Below, in pieces: positions 12,962-26,500 of a DNA stretch of 64,000 nucleotides. The stretch spans positions 25,583,501-25,647,500 of the forward strand of contig NC_079881.1 of the NCBI RefSeq assembly GCF_029227915.1. The letters are read 5' to 3'. Both the position numbers and the translations under genes were made by a program. How positions within the stretch are numbered: the stretch's first letter is position 1; every line of letters begins with the position of its first letter. The notes under the pieces are model-generated. The model was not told the DNA's origin, searched no databases, and saw only the letters and a program-made list of their open reading frames with translations. The DNA comes from Hydractinia symbiolongicarpus. Taxonomy: Eukaryota > Cnidaria > Hydrozoa > Anthoathecata > Hydractiniidae.

Positions 12962-15900
12962 ACGCATGAGACTTGTACTTTTGAAAAATGATTTCATTTT
13001 TGATGAGACGCTGAATAAAAGAAGTTTAATCGCCGGCAAACGAAAACCCGCGATTTCCCGCAAACCCCGGGCATGGCCCGTATAGTCGAATGTATACAAA
13101 GAAAGTACCCAGGGAGTAAACTCATTTCCCGAACGATTTTTTAAATTATTTTTTCACCACTAAGACGCATGATACTTGTAGTTTTCAAAAATGATTTCAT
13201 TTTTTATGAGACGCTGAAAAAAAGGAGTTTAATCGCCGGCAAACGAAAATCCGCGATTTCCCGTAAATCCCGGACTCGGCCCGTATAGTCAAAAGTATAC
13301 AAAGAAAGTACCCAGGGAGTAAACTCATTTCCCGAACGATTCTTTAAATTATTTTTCACCACTAAAACGCATGAGACTTGTAGTTTTCAAAAATGATTTC
13401 GTTATTGATGAGACGCTGAATAAAAGGAGTTTAATCGCCGGCAAACGAAAACCCGCAATTTCCCGTAAATCCCGGACTCGGCCCGTATAGTCAAAAGTAT
13501 ACAAAGAAAGTACCCAGGGAGTAAACTCATTTCCCGAACGATTCTTTAAATTATTTTTTCACCACCAAAACGCATGATACTTGTAGTTTTCAAAAATGAT
13601 TTCATTTTTGATGAGACGCTGAATAAAAGGAGTTTAATCGCCGGCAAACGAAAACCCGCAATTTTCCGTATATCACGGACTCGGCCCGTACAGTGAAAAG
13701 TATACGAAGAAAGTACCCAGGGAGTAAACTCATTGCCCAAACGATTCTTTAAATTATTTTTTCACCACTAAAACGCATGAGACTTGTAGTTTTCAAAAAT
13801 GATTTCATTTTTGATGAGACCTTGTATAAAAGGAGTTTAATCGCCGGCAAACGAAAACCCGCGATTTGCTGTAAATCCCGGGCTTGACCCGTATAGTCGA
13901 ATGTATACAAAGAAAGTAAACTAGGAGTAAACTCATTTCCCGAACGATTTTTTAAATTAATTTTTTACCACTAAAACGCATAAGACTTGTAGTTTTCAAA
14001 AACGATTTCATTTTTGATGAGACGCTGAATAAAAGGAGTTTAATCGCCGGCAAACGAAAACCCGCATTTTCCCGTAAATCCCGGACTCGGCCCGTATAGT
14101 CAAAAGTATACAAAGAAAGTACACAGGGAGTAAACTCATTTCCCGAACGATTCTTTAAATTATTTTTTTCACCACTAAAACGCATGAGACTTGTAGTTTT
14201 CAAAAATGATTTCATTTTTGATGAGACGCTGAATAAAAGGAGTTTAATCGCCGGCAAACGAAAACCCGCGATTTCCCGTATATCCTGGAATCAGCCCGTA
14301 TAGTCGAATGTATACAAAGAAAGTACCCAGAGAGTAAACTCATTTCCCGCACGATTTTTTAAATTATTTTTTACCACTAAAACGCATGAGACTTGTAGCT
14401 TTCACAAATGATTTCATTTTTGATGAGACGCTGAATAAAAGGAGTTTAATCTCCGGCAAACGAAAACCCGCGATTTCCCGTAAATCCCGGCTTGGCCCGT
14501 ATAGTCGAATGTATACAAAGAAAGTACGCAGGGAGTAAACTCATTTCCCGAACGATTTTTTAAATTAATTTTTTACCACTAAAACGCGTAAGACTTGTAG
14601 TTTTCAAAAACGATTTCATTTTTGATGAGACGCTGAATAAAAGGAGTTTAATCGCCGGCAAACGAAAACCTGCGATTTGCCGTAAATCCCGGGCTTGACC
14701 CGTATAGTCGAATGTATACAAAGAAAGTAAACTAGGAGTAAACTCATTTCCCGAACGATTTTTTAAATTAATTTTTTACCACTAGAACGCATAAGACTTG
14801 TAGTTTTCAAAAACGATTTCATTTTTGATGAGACGCTGAATAAAAGAAGTTTAATCGCCGGCAAACGAAAACCCGCGATTTCCCGTAAATCCCGGGCTTG
14901 GCCCGTATAGTCGAATGTATACAAAGAAAGTAAACTAGGAGTAAACTCATTTCCAGAACGATTTTTTAAATTAATTTTTTACCACTAAAACGCATAAGAC
15001 TTGTAGTTTTCAAAAACGATTTCATTTTTGATGAGACGCTGAATAAAAGGAGTTTAATCGCCGGCAAACAAAAATCCGCAATTTCCCGTAAATCCCAGAC
15101 TCGGCCCGTATAGTCAAAAGTATACAAAGAAAGTACACAGGGAGTAAACTCATTTCCCGAACGATTCTTTAAATTATTTTTTCACCACTAAAACGCATGA
15201 GACTTGTACTTTTGAAAAATGATTTCATTTTTGATGAGACGCTGAATAAAAGAAGTTTAATCGCCGGCAAACGAAAACCCGCGATTTCCCGCAAACCCCG
15301 GGCATGGCCCGTATAGTCGAATGTATACAAAGAAAGTACCCAGGGAGTAAACTCATTTCCCGAACGATTTTTTAAATTATTTTTTCACCACTAAGACGCA
15401 TGATACTTGTAGTTTTCAAAAATGATTTCATTTTTTATGAGACGCTGAAAAAAAGGAGTTTAATCGCCGGCAAACGAAAATCCGCGATTTCCCGTAAATC
15501 CCGGACTCGGCCCGTATAGTCAAAAGTATACAAAGAAAGTACCCAGGGAGTAAACTCATTTCCCGAACGATTCTTTAAATTATTCTTCACCACTAAAACG
15601 CATGAGACTTGTAGTTTTCAAAAATGATTTCGTTATTGATGAGACGCTGAATAAAAGGAGTTTAATCGCCGGCAAACGAAAACCCGCAATTTCCCGTAAA
15701 TCCCGGACTCGGCCCGTATAGTCAAAAGTATACAAAGAAAGTACCCAGGGAGTAAACTCATTTCCCGAACGATTCTTTAAATTATTTTTTCACCACTAAA
15801 ACGCATGAGACTTGTAGTTTTCAAAAATGATTTCATTTTTGATGAGACGCTGAATAAAAGGAGTTTAATCGCCGGCAAACGAAAACCCGCAATTTTCCGT

Positions 15901-17768
15901 ATATCACGGACTCGGCCCGTACAGTGAAAAGTATACGAAGAAAGTACCCAGGGAGTAAACTCATTGCCCAAACGATTCTTTAAATTATTTTTTCACCACT
16001 AAAACGCATGAGACTTGTAGTTTTCAAAAATGATTTCATTTTTGATGAGACCTTGTATAAAAGGAGTTTAATCGCCGGCAAACGAAAACCCGCGATTTGC
16101 TGTAAATCCCGGGCTTGACCCGTATAGTCGAATGTATACAAAGAAAGTAAACTAGGAGTAAACTCATTTCCCGAACGATTTTTTAAATTAATTTTTTACC
16201 ACTAAAACGCATAAGACTTGTAGTTTTCAAAAACGATTTCATTTTTGATGAGACGCTGAATAAAAGGAGTTTAATCGCCGGCAAACGAAAACCCGCATTT
16301 TCCCGTAAATCCCGGACTCGGCCCGTATAGTCAAAAGTATACAAAGAAAGTAAACAGGGAGTAAACTCATTTCCCGAACGATTCTTTAAATTATTTTTTT
16401 CACCACTAAAACGCATGAGACTTGTAGTTTTCAAAAATGATTTCATTTTTGATGAGACGCTGAATAAAAGGAGTTTAATCGCCGGCAAACGAAAACCCGC
16501 GATTTCCCGTATATCCTGGAATCAGCCCGTATAGTCGAATGTATACAAAGAAAGTACCCAGAGAGTAAACTCATTTCCCGCACGATTTTTTAAATTATTT
16601 TTTACCACTAAAACGCATGAGACTTGTAGCTTTCACAAATGATTTCATTTTTGATGAGACGCTGAATAAAAGGAGTTTAATCTCCGGCAAACGAAAACCC
16701 GCGATTTCCCGTAAATCCCGGCTTGGCCCGTATAGTCGAATGTATACAAAGAAAGTACGCAGGGAGTAAACTCATTTCCCGAACGATTTTTTAAATTAAT
16801 TTTTTACCACTAAAACGCGTAAGACTTGTAGTTTTCAAAAACGATTTCATTTTTGATGAGACGCTGAATAAAAGGAGTTTAATCGCCGGCAAACGAAAAC
16901 CCGCATTTTCCCGTAAATCCCGGACTCGGCCCGTATAGTCAAAAGTATACAAGGAAAGTACACAGGGAGTAAACTCATTTCCCGAACGATTCTTTAAATT
17001 ATTTTTTCAACACTAAAACGCATGAGACTTGTAGTTTTCAAAAATGATTTCATTTTTGATGAGACGCTGAATAAAAGGAGTTTAATCGCCGGCAAACGAA
17101 AACCCGCGATTTCCCGTATATCCTGGAATCGGCCCGTATAATCGAATGTATACAAAGAAAGTACCCAGAGAGTAAACTCATTTCCCGCACGATTTTTTAA
17201 ATTATTTTTTACCACTAAAACGCATGAGACTTGTAGCTTTCAAAAATGATTTCATTTTTGATGAGACGCTGAATAAAAGGAGTTTAATCTCCGGCAAACG
17301 AAAACCCGCGATTTCCCGTAAATCCCGGCTTTGCCCGTATAGTCGAATGTATACAAAGAAAGTACGCAGGGAGTAAACTCATTTCCCGAACGATTTTTTA
17401 AATTATTTTTTTACCACTAAGACGCATGAGACTTGTAGTTTTCAAAAATGATTTTATTTTTGATGAGACGCTGAATAAAAGGAGTTTAATCGCCGGCAAA
17501 CGAAAACCCGCGATTTCCCGTAAATCCCGGACTCGGCCCGTATAGTCAAAAGTATACAAAGAAAGTACCCATGGAGTAAACTCATTTCCCGAAGGATTCT
17601 TTAAATTATTTTACACCACTAAAACGCATGAGACTTGTAGTTTTCAAAAATGATTTCATTTTTGATGAGACGCTGAATAAAAGGAGTTTAATATCCGGCA
17701 AACGAAAACCCGCGATTTCCTGTAAATCCCGGCTTGGCCCGTATAGTCGAATGTATACAAAGAAAGTA
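12962..17768. repeat. Long-range duplicated satellite block, copy 2
   Basis: Second copy of the 4.8-kb block at 195-5,001, in the same orientation and offset by 12,767 bp. Only scattered single-base differences are visible, for example TATTCTTCACC near 15,582 against TATTTTTCACC in copy 1. The nested 2,231-bp period is preserved. Such low divergence compared with neighbouring monomers points to a recent segmental duplication inside the array, or to an assembly duplication. Confidence 0.9.
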
Positions 17769-19789
17769 CGCAGGGAGTAAACTCATTTCCCGAACGATTT
17801 TTTAAATTATTTTTTCACCACTAAGGCGCATGAGACTTGTAGTTTTCAAAAATGATTTCATTTTTGATGAGACGCTGAATAAAAGGAGTTTAATGGCCGG
17901 CAAACGAAAACCCGCGATTTCCCGTAAATGCAGGACTCGGCCCGTATAGTCAAAAGTATACAAAGAAAGTACCCAGGGAGTAAACTCATTTCCTGAAGGA
18001 TTCTTTAAATTATTTTTCACCACTAAAACGCATGAGACTTGTAGTTTTTAAAAATGATTTCGTTTTTGATGAGACGCTGAATAAAAGGAGTTTAATCGCC
18101 GGCAAACAAAAACCCGCGATTTCCTGTAAATCCCAGCTTGGCCCGTATAGTCGAATGTATACAAAGAAAGTACGCAGGGAGTAAACTCATTTCCCGAACA
18201 ATTTTTTAAATTATTTTTTCACCACTAAGACGCATGAGACTTGTAGTTTTCAAAAATAATGTCATTTTTTATGAGACGCTGAATAAAAGGAGTTTAATCG
18301 CCGGCAAACGAAAACCCGCGATTTCCCGTAAATCCCGGACTCGGCCCGTATAGTCAAAAGTATACGAAGAAAGTACCCAGGGAGTAAACTCATTTCCCGA
18401 AGGATTCTTTAAATTATTTTTCACCACTAAAACGCATGAGACTTGTAGTTTTCAAAGATGATTTCGTTTTTGATGAGACGCTGAATAAAAGGAGTTTAAT
18501 CGCCGGGAAACGAAAACCCGCGATTTCCCGTAAATCCCGGGCTTGGCCGTATATTCGAATGTATACAAAGAAAATACCCAGGGAGTAAACTCATTTCCCG
18601 AACGATTTTTTAAATTATTTCTTCACCACTAAAACGCATGAGATTTGTAGTTTTCAAAAATGATTTCATTTTTAATGAGACGCTGAATAAAAGGAGTTTA
18701 ATCGCCGGAAACAAAAACCCGCGATTTGCCGTAAATCCCTGGCTTGACCGTATAGTCGAATGTATACAAAGAAAGTACGCAGGGAGTAAACTCATTTCCC
18801 GAACGATTTTTTAAATTATTTTTTCACAACTAAGACGCATGAGACTTGTAGTTTTCAAAAATGATTTCATTTTTGATGAGACGCTGAATAAAAGGAGTTT
18901 AATCGCCGGCAAACGAAAACCCGCGATTTCCCGTAAATGCCGGACTCGGCTCGTATAGTCAAAAGTATACAAAGAAAGTACCCAGGGAGTAAACTCATTT
19001 CCCGAAGGATTCTTTAAATTATTTTTCACCACTAAAACGCATGAGACTTGTAGTTTTCAAAAATGATTTCGTTTTTGATGAGACGCTGAATAAAAGGAGT
19101 TTAATCGCCGGCAAACAAAAACCCGCGATTTCCTGTAAATCCCAGCTTGGCCCGTATAGTCGAATGTATACAAAGAAAGTACGCAGGGAGTAAACTCATT
19201 TCCCGAACGATTTTTTAAATTATTTTTTCACCACTAAGACGCATGAGACTTGTAGTTTTCAAAAATGATTTCATTTTTGATGAGACGCTGAATAAAAGGA
19301 GTTTAATCGCCGGCAAACGAAAACCCGCGATTTCCCGTAAATCCCGGACTCGGCCCGTATAGTCACAAGTATACGAAGAAAGTACCCAGGGAGTAAACTC
19401 ATTTCCCTAAGGATTCTTTAAATTATTTTTCACCACTAAAACGCATGAGACTTGTAGTTTTAAAAGATGATTTCGTTTTTGATGAGACGCTGAATAAAAG
19501 GAGTTTAATCGCCGGGAAACGAAAACCCGCGATTTCCCGTAAATCCCGGGCTTGGCCGTATAGTCGAATGTATACAAAGAAAATACCCAGGGAGTAAACT
19601 CATTTCCCGAACGATTTTTTAAATTATTTCTTCACCACTAAAACGCATGAGACTTGTAGTTTTCAAAAATGATTTCATTTTTAATGAGACGCTGAATAAA
19701 AGGAGTTTAATCGCCGGCAAACAAAACCCGCGATTTGCCGTAAATCCGGGCTTGACCCGTATAGTCGAATGTATACAAAGAAAGTACGC

Positions 19790-19810
19790 AGGGAGTACAC
19801 TACAAGTCTC
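19790..19810. other. Satellite polarity-switch junction
   Basis: Reverse-orientation monomers end inside a unit at GGGAGTA (to 19,797). After a single intervening C, forward-orientation monomers begin mid-unit at ACTACAAGTCTC (from 19,799). The two sides are at unrelated positions of the monomer, so this is an inversion-type join and not a perfect palindrome. The 110-codon open frame that crosses it is a chimera of the two strands of the satellite. Confidence 0.92.
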
Positions 19811-20649
19811 ATGCGTTTTAGTGGTGAAAAATAATTTAAAGAATCGTTCGGGAAATGAGTTTACTCCCTGGGTACTTTCTTTGTATACTTTTGACTATAC
19901 GGGACGAGTCCGAGATTTATGGGAAATCGCGGGTTTTCGTTTGCTGGCGATTAAACTCCTTTTATTCAGCGTCTCATAAAAAATGAAATCATTTTTGAAA
20001 ACTACAAGTCTCATGCGTCTTAGTGGTGAAAAAATAATTTAAAAAATCGTTCGGGAAATAAGTTTACTCCCTGGGTACTTTCTTTGTATACATTCGACTA
20101 TACGGGCCAAGCCCGGGATTTACGGGAAATCGCGGGTTTTCATTTGCCGGCGATTAAACTTCTTTTATTCAGCGTCTCATCAAAAATGAAATCATTTTTG
20201 AAAAGTACAAGTCTCATGCGTTTTAGTGGTGAAAATATAATTTAAAGAATCGTTCGGGAAATAAGTTTACTCCCTGTGTACGTTCTTTGTATACTTTTGA
20301 CTATACGGGCCGGGTCCGGGATTTACGGGAAATCGCGGGTTTTCGTTTGCCGGAGATTAAATTCTTTTTATTCAGCGTCTCATCAAAAATGAAATCATTT
20401 TCGAAAACTAGAAGTCTCATGGGTTTTAGTGGTGAAAAATTAATTTAAAAAATCGTTCGGGAAATGAGTTTACTCCCTGGGTACTTTCTTTGTATACATT
20501 CGACTATACGGGCCAAGCACGGGATTTACGGGAAATCGCGGGTTTTCGTTTGCCGGCGATTAAACTTCTTGTATTCAGCGTCTCATCAAAAATGAAATCA
20601 TTTTTGAAAAGTACAAGTCTCATGCGTTTTAGTGGTGAAAATATAATTT

Positions 20650-23502
20650 GAAGAATCGTTCGGGAAATGAATTTACTCCCTGGGTACTTTCTTTGTATAC
20701 ATTCGACTATACGGGTCGAGTCCGGGATTTACGGGAAATTGCGGGTTTTCGTTTGCCGGCGATTAAACTCCTTTTATTCAGCGTCTCATTAAAAATGAAA
20801 TCATTTTTGAAAACTACAAGTCTCATGGGTTGTAGTGGTGAAGAAATAATTTAAAAAATCGTTCGGGTAAGGAGTGTACTCCCTGGGTATTTTCTTTGTA
20901 TACATTCGACTATACGGCCAAGCCAGGGATTTACGGGAAATCGCGGGTTTTCGTTTGCCGGCGATTAAACTCCTTTTATCAGCGTCTCATCAATAACGAA
21001 ATCATTTTTGAAAACTACAAGTCTCATGCGTTTTAGTGGTGAAAAATAATTTAAAGAATCGTTCGGGAAATGAGTTTACTCCCTGGGTACTTTCTTTGTA
21101 TACTTTTGACTATACGGGCCGAGACCGAGATTTATGGGAAATCGCGGGTTTTCGTTTGCCGGCGATTAAACTCCTTTTATTCAGCGTCTCATAAAAAATG
21201 AAATCATTTTTGAAAACTACAAGTCTTATGCGTCTTAGTGGTGAAAAAATAATTTAAAAAATCGTTCGGGAAATGAGTTTACTCCCTGGGTACTTTCTTT
21301 GTATACATTCGACTATACGGGCCAAGCACGGGATTTACGGGAAATCGCGGGTTTTCGTTTGCCGGCGATTAAACTTCTTTTAATCAGCGTCTCATCAAAA
21401 ATGAAATCATTTTTGAAAAGTACAAGTCTCATGCGTTTTAGTGGTGAAAATATAATTTAAAGAATCGTTCGGGAAATGAGTTTACTCCCTGCGTACGTTC
21501 TTTGTATACTTTTGACTATACGGGCCGGGTCCGGGATTTACGGGAAATCGCGGGTTTTCGTTTGCCGGAGATTAAATTCCTTTTATTCAGCGTCTCATCA
21601 AAAATGAAATCATTTTCGAAAACTACAAGTGTCATGCGTTTTAGTGGTGAAAACACAATTTAAAAAATCGTTCAAGAAATGAATTTACTCCCTGCGTACT
21701 TTCTTTGTATACTTTTGACTATACGGGTCAAGCCTGGGATTTACGGCAAATCGCGGGTTTTCGTTTGCCGGCGATTAAACTCCTTTTATTCAGCGTCTCA
21801 TCAAAAATGAAATCATTTTTGGAAACTACAAGTCTCGTGCGTTTTAGTGGTGAAGAAATAATTTAAAAAATCGTTCGGGAAATGAGTTTAGTCCCTGGGT
21901 ATTTTCTTTGTATACATTCGACTATACGGCTAAGCCCGGGATTTACGGGAAATCGCGGGTTTTCGTTTGCCGGTGATTAAACTCCTTTTATTCAGCGTCT
22001 TATCAAAAACGAAATCATTTTTGAAAACTACAAGTCTCATGCGTCTTGGTGGTGAAAAAATAATTTAAAAAATCGTTCGGGAAATGAATTTACTCCCTGG
22101 GTACTTTCTTTGTATACATTCGACTATACGGGTCGAGTCCGGGATTTACGGGAAATTGCGGGTTTTCGTTTGCCGGCGATTAAACTCCTTTTATTCAGCG
22201 TCTCATTAAAAATGAAATCATTTTTGAAAACTACAAGTCTCATGGGTTGTAGTGGTGAAGAAATAATTTAAAAAATCGTTCGGGTAAGGAGTGTACTCCC
22301 TGGGTATTTTCTTTGTATACATTCGACTATACGGCCAAGCCAGGGATTTACGGGAAATCGCGGGTTTTCGTTTGCCGGCGATTAAACTCCTTTTATCAGC
22401 GTCTCATCAATAACGAAATCATTTTTGAAAACTACAAGTCTCATGCGTTTTAGTGGTGAAAAATAATTTAAAGAATCGTTCGGGAAATGAGTTTACTCCC
22501 TGGGTACTTTCTTTGTATACTTTTGACTATACGGGCCGAGACCGAGATTTATGGGAAATCGCGGGTTTTCGTTTGCCGGCGATTAAACTCCTTTTATTCA
22601 GCGTCTCATAAAAAATGAAATCATTTTTGAAAACTACAAGTCTTATGCGTCTTAGTGGTGAAAAAATAATTTAAAAAATCGTTCGGGAAATGAGTTTACT
22701 CCCTGGGTACTTTCTTTGTATACATTCGACTATACGGGCCAAGCCCGGGATTTACGGGAAATCGCGGGTTTTCGTTTGCCGGCGATTAAACTTCTTTTAA
22801 TCAGCGTCTCATCAAAAATGAAATCATTTTTGAAAAGTACAAGTCTCATGCGTTTTAGTGGTGAAAATATAATTTAAAGAATCGTTCGGGAAATGAGTTT
22901 ACTCCCTGCGTACGTTCTTTGTATACTTTTGACTATACGGGCCGGGTCCGGGATTTACGGGAAATCGCGGGTTTTCGTTTGCCGGAGATTAAATTCCTTT
23001 TATTCAGCGTCTCATCAAAAATGAAATCATTTTCGAAAACTACAAGTGTCATGCGTTTTAGTGGTGAAAACACAATTTAAAAAATCGTTCAAGAAATGAA
23101 TTTACTCCCTGCGTACTTTCTTTGTATACTTTTGACTATACGGGTCAAGCCTGGGATTTACGGCAAATCGCGGGTTTTCGTTTGCCGGCGATTAAACTCC
23201 TTTTATTCAGCGTCTCATCAAAAATGAAATCATTTTTGAAAACTACAAGTCTCGTGCGTTTTAGTGGTGAAGAAATAATTTAAAAAATCGTTCGGGAAAT
23301 GAGTTTAGTCCCTGGGTATTTTCTTTGTATACATTCGACTATACGGCTAAGCCCGGGATTTACGGGAAATCGCGGGTTTTCGTTTGCCGGTGATTAAACT
23401 CCTTTTATTCAGCGTCTTATCAAAAACGAAATCATTTTTGAAAACTACAAGTCTCATGCGTCTTGGTGGTGAAAAAATAATTTAAAAAATCGTTCGGGAA
23501 AT
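20650..23502. repeat. 7-monomer higher-order repeat (1417-bp period)
   Basis: The stretch 20,650-22,085 recurs at 22,067-23,502, offset 1,417 bp. It is marked by CATGGGTTGTAGTGG, GTTCGGGTAAGGAGTG, the TTTATCAGCGTC deletion and GTTCAAGAAATGAATT, all in the same order. A third, partial copy starts near 24,296 at a further offset of 2,229 bp (11 monomers). Confidence 0.85.
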
Positions 23503-26500
23503 AAGTTTACTCCCTGGGTACTTTCTTTGTATACATTCGACTATACGGGCCAAGCCCGGGATTTACGGGAAATCGCGGGTTTTCATTTGCCGGCGATTAA
23601 ACTTCTTTTATTCAGCGTCTCATCAAAAATGAAATCATTTTTGAAAAGTACAAGTCTCATGCGTTTTAGTGGTGAAAATATAATTTAAAGAATCGTTCGG
23701 GAAATGAGTTTACTCCCTGTGTACGTTCTTTGTATACTTTTGACTATACGGGCCGGGTCCGGGATTTACGGGAAATCGCGGGTTTTCGTTTGCCAGGGAT
23801 TAAATTCCTTTTATTCAGCGTCTCATCAAAAATGAAATCATTTTCGAAAACTACAAGTCTCATGGGTTTTAGTGGTGAAGAAATAATTTAAAAAATCGTT
23901 CGGGAAATGAGTTTACTCCCTGGGTACTTTCTTTGTATACTTTTGACTATACGGGCCGAGTCCGGGATTTATGGGAAATCGCGGGTTTTCGTTTGCCGGC
24001 AATTAAACTCCTTTTATTCAGCGTCTCATAAAAAATGAAATCCTTTTTGAAAACTACAAGGCTCATGCGTCTTAGTGGTGAAAAATTAATTTAAAAAATC
24101 GTTCGGGAAATGAGTTTACTCCCTGGGTACTTTCTTTGTATACATTTGACTATACGGGCCAAGCACGGGATTTACGGGAAATCGCGGGTTTTCGTTTGCC
24201 GGCGATTAAACTTCTTTTATTCAGCGTCTCATCAAAAATGAAATCATTTTTGAAAAGTACAAGTCTCATGCGTTTTAATGGTGAAAATATAATTTAAAGA
24301 ATCGTTCGGGAAATGAATTTACTCCCTGGGTACTTTCTTTGTATACATTCGACTATACGGGTCGAGTCCGGGATTTACGGGAAATTGCGGGTTTTCGTTT
24401 GCCGGCGATTAAACTCCTTTTATTCAGCGTCTCATCAAAAATGAAATCATTTTTGAAAACTACAAGTCTCATGGGTTGTAGTGGTGAAGAAATAATTTAA
24501 AAAATCGTTCGGGTAAGGAGTGTACTCCCTGGGTATTTTCTTTGTATACATTCGACTATACGGCCAAGCCAGGGATTTACGGGAAATCGCGGGTTTTCGT
24601 TTGCCGGCGATTAAACTCCTTTTATCAGCGTCTCATCAATAACGAAATCATTTTTGAAAACTACAAGTCTCATGCGTTTTAGTGGTGAAAAATAATTTAA
24701 AGAATCGTTCGGGAAATGAGTTTACTCCATGGGTACTTTCTTTGTATACTTTTGACTATACGGGCCGAGTCCGAGATTTATGGGAAATCGCGGGTTTTCG
24801 TTTGCCGGCGATTAAACTCCTTTTATTCAGCGTCTCATAAAAAATGAAATCATTTTTGAAAACTACAAGTCTCATGCGTCTTAGTGTTGAAAAAATAATT
24901 TAAAAAATCGTTCGGGAAATGAGTTTACTCCCTGGGTACTTTCTTTGTATACATTCGACTATACGGGCCAAGCCCGGGATTTACGGGAAATCGCGGGTTT
25001 TCGTTTGCCGGCAATTAAACTTCTTTTAATCAGCGTCTCATCAAAAATGAAATCATTTTTGAAAAGTACAAGTCTCATGCGTTTTAGTGGTGAAAATATA
25101 ATTTAAAGAATCGTTTGGGAAATGAGTTTACTCCCTGCGTACGTTCTTTGTATACTTTTGACTATACGGGCCGGGTCCGGGATTTACGGGAAATCGCGGG
25201 TTTTCGTTTGCCGGAGATTAAATTCCTTTTATTCAGCGTCTCATCAAAAATGAAATCATTTTCGAAAACTACAAGTCTCATGCGTTTTAGTGGTGAAAAC
25301 ACAATTTAAAAAATCGTTCAAGAAATGAATTTACTCCCTGCGTACTTTCTTTGTATACTTTTGACTATACGGGTCAAGCCTGGGATTTACGGCAAATCGC
25401 GGGTTTTCGTTTGCCGGCGATTAAACTCATTTTATTCAGCGTCTCATCAAAAATGAAATCATTTTTGAAAACTACAAGTCTCGTGCGTTTTAGTGGTGAA
25501 GAAATAATTTAAAAAATCGTTCGGGAAATGAGTTTAGTCCCTGGGTATTTTCTTTGTATACATTCGACTATACGGCTAAGCCCGGGATTTACGGGAAATC
25601 GCGGGTTTTCGTTTGCCGGCGATTAAACTCCTTTTATTCAGCGTCTCATCAAAAACGAAATTATTTTTGAAAACTACAAGTCTCATGCGTTGTAGTGGTG
25701 AAAAAATAATTTAAAGAATCCTTCGGAAAATGAGTTTACTCCCTGGGTACTTTCTTTGTATACTTTTGACTATACGGGCCGAGTCCGCGATTTACGGCAA
25801 ATCGCGGGTTTTCGTTTGCCGGCAATTAAACTTCTTTTATTCAGCGTCTCATTAAAAATGAAATCATTTTTGAAAAGTACAAGTGTCATGCGTTTTAGTG
25901 GTGAAAATATAATTTAAAGAATCGTTCGGGAAATGAGTTTACTCCCTGCGTACTTTCTTTGTATACATTCGACTATACGGGCCAAGCCCGGGAATTACGG
26001 GAAATCGCGGGTTTTCGTTTGCCGGCGATTAAACTTCTTTTATTCAGCGTCTCATCAAAAATGAAATCATTTTTGAAAAGTACAAGTCTCATGCGTTTTA
26101 GTGGTGAAAATATAATTTAAAGAATCGTTCGGGAAATGAGTTTACTCCCTGCGTACGTTCGTTGTATACTTTTGACTATACGGGCTGGGTGCGGGATTTA
26201 CGGGAAATCGCGGGTTTTCGTTTGCCGGAGATTAAATTCCTTTTATTCAGCGTCTCATCAAAAATGAAATCATTTTCAAAAACTACAAGTCTCATGCGTT
26301 TTAGTGGTGAAAAAACAATTTAAAAAATCGTCCAAGAAATGGATTTACTCCCTGCGTACTTTCTTTGTATACTTTTGACTATACGGGTCAAGCCCGGGAT
26401 TTACGGCAAATCGCGGGTTTTCGTTTGCCGGCGATTAAACTCCTTTTATTCAGCGTCTCATCAAAAATGAAATCATTTTTGAAAACTACAAGTCTCGTGC

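Larger units (their letters stand above)
1..19797 (-). repeat. 203-bp satellite array, block 1 (reverse orientation)
   Basis: This is an uninterrupted head-to-tail array of about 98 monomers of 202-203 bp, AT-rich with conserved GC-containing boxes. Counting one consensus monomer by eye gives 203 bp, and spacings between equivalent sites are multiples of about 203 (406, 810, 2231, 12767). Relative to block 2 the monomers run on the opposite strand. Two variant sets recur: GTATAGTCAAAAGTATAC with CCCGGACTCGG, and GTATAGTCGAATGTATAC with CCCGGGCTTGG. They alternate often but not strictly. No gene is supported anywhere in this stretch. Short open frames recur only because the repeat recurs, and they cannot continue into the next monomer because 203 is not a multiple of three. 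Confidence 0.97.
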
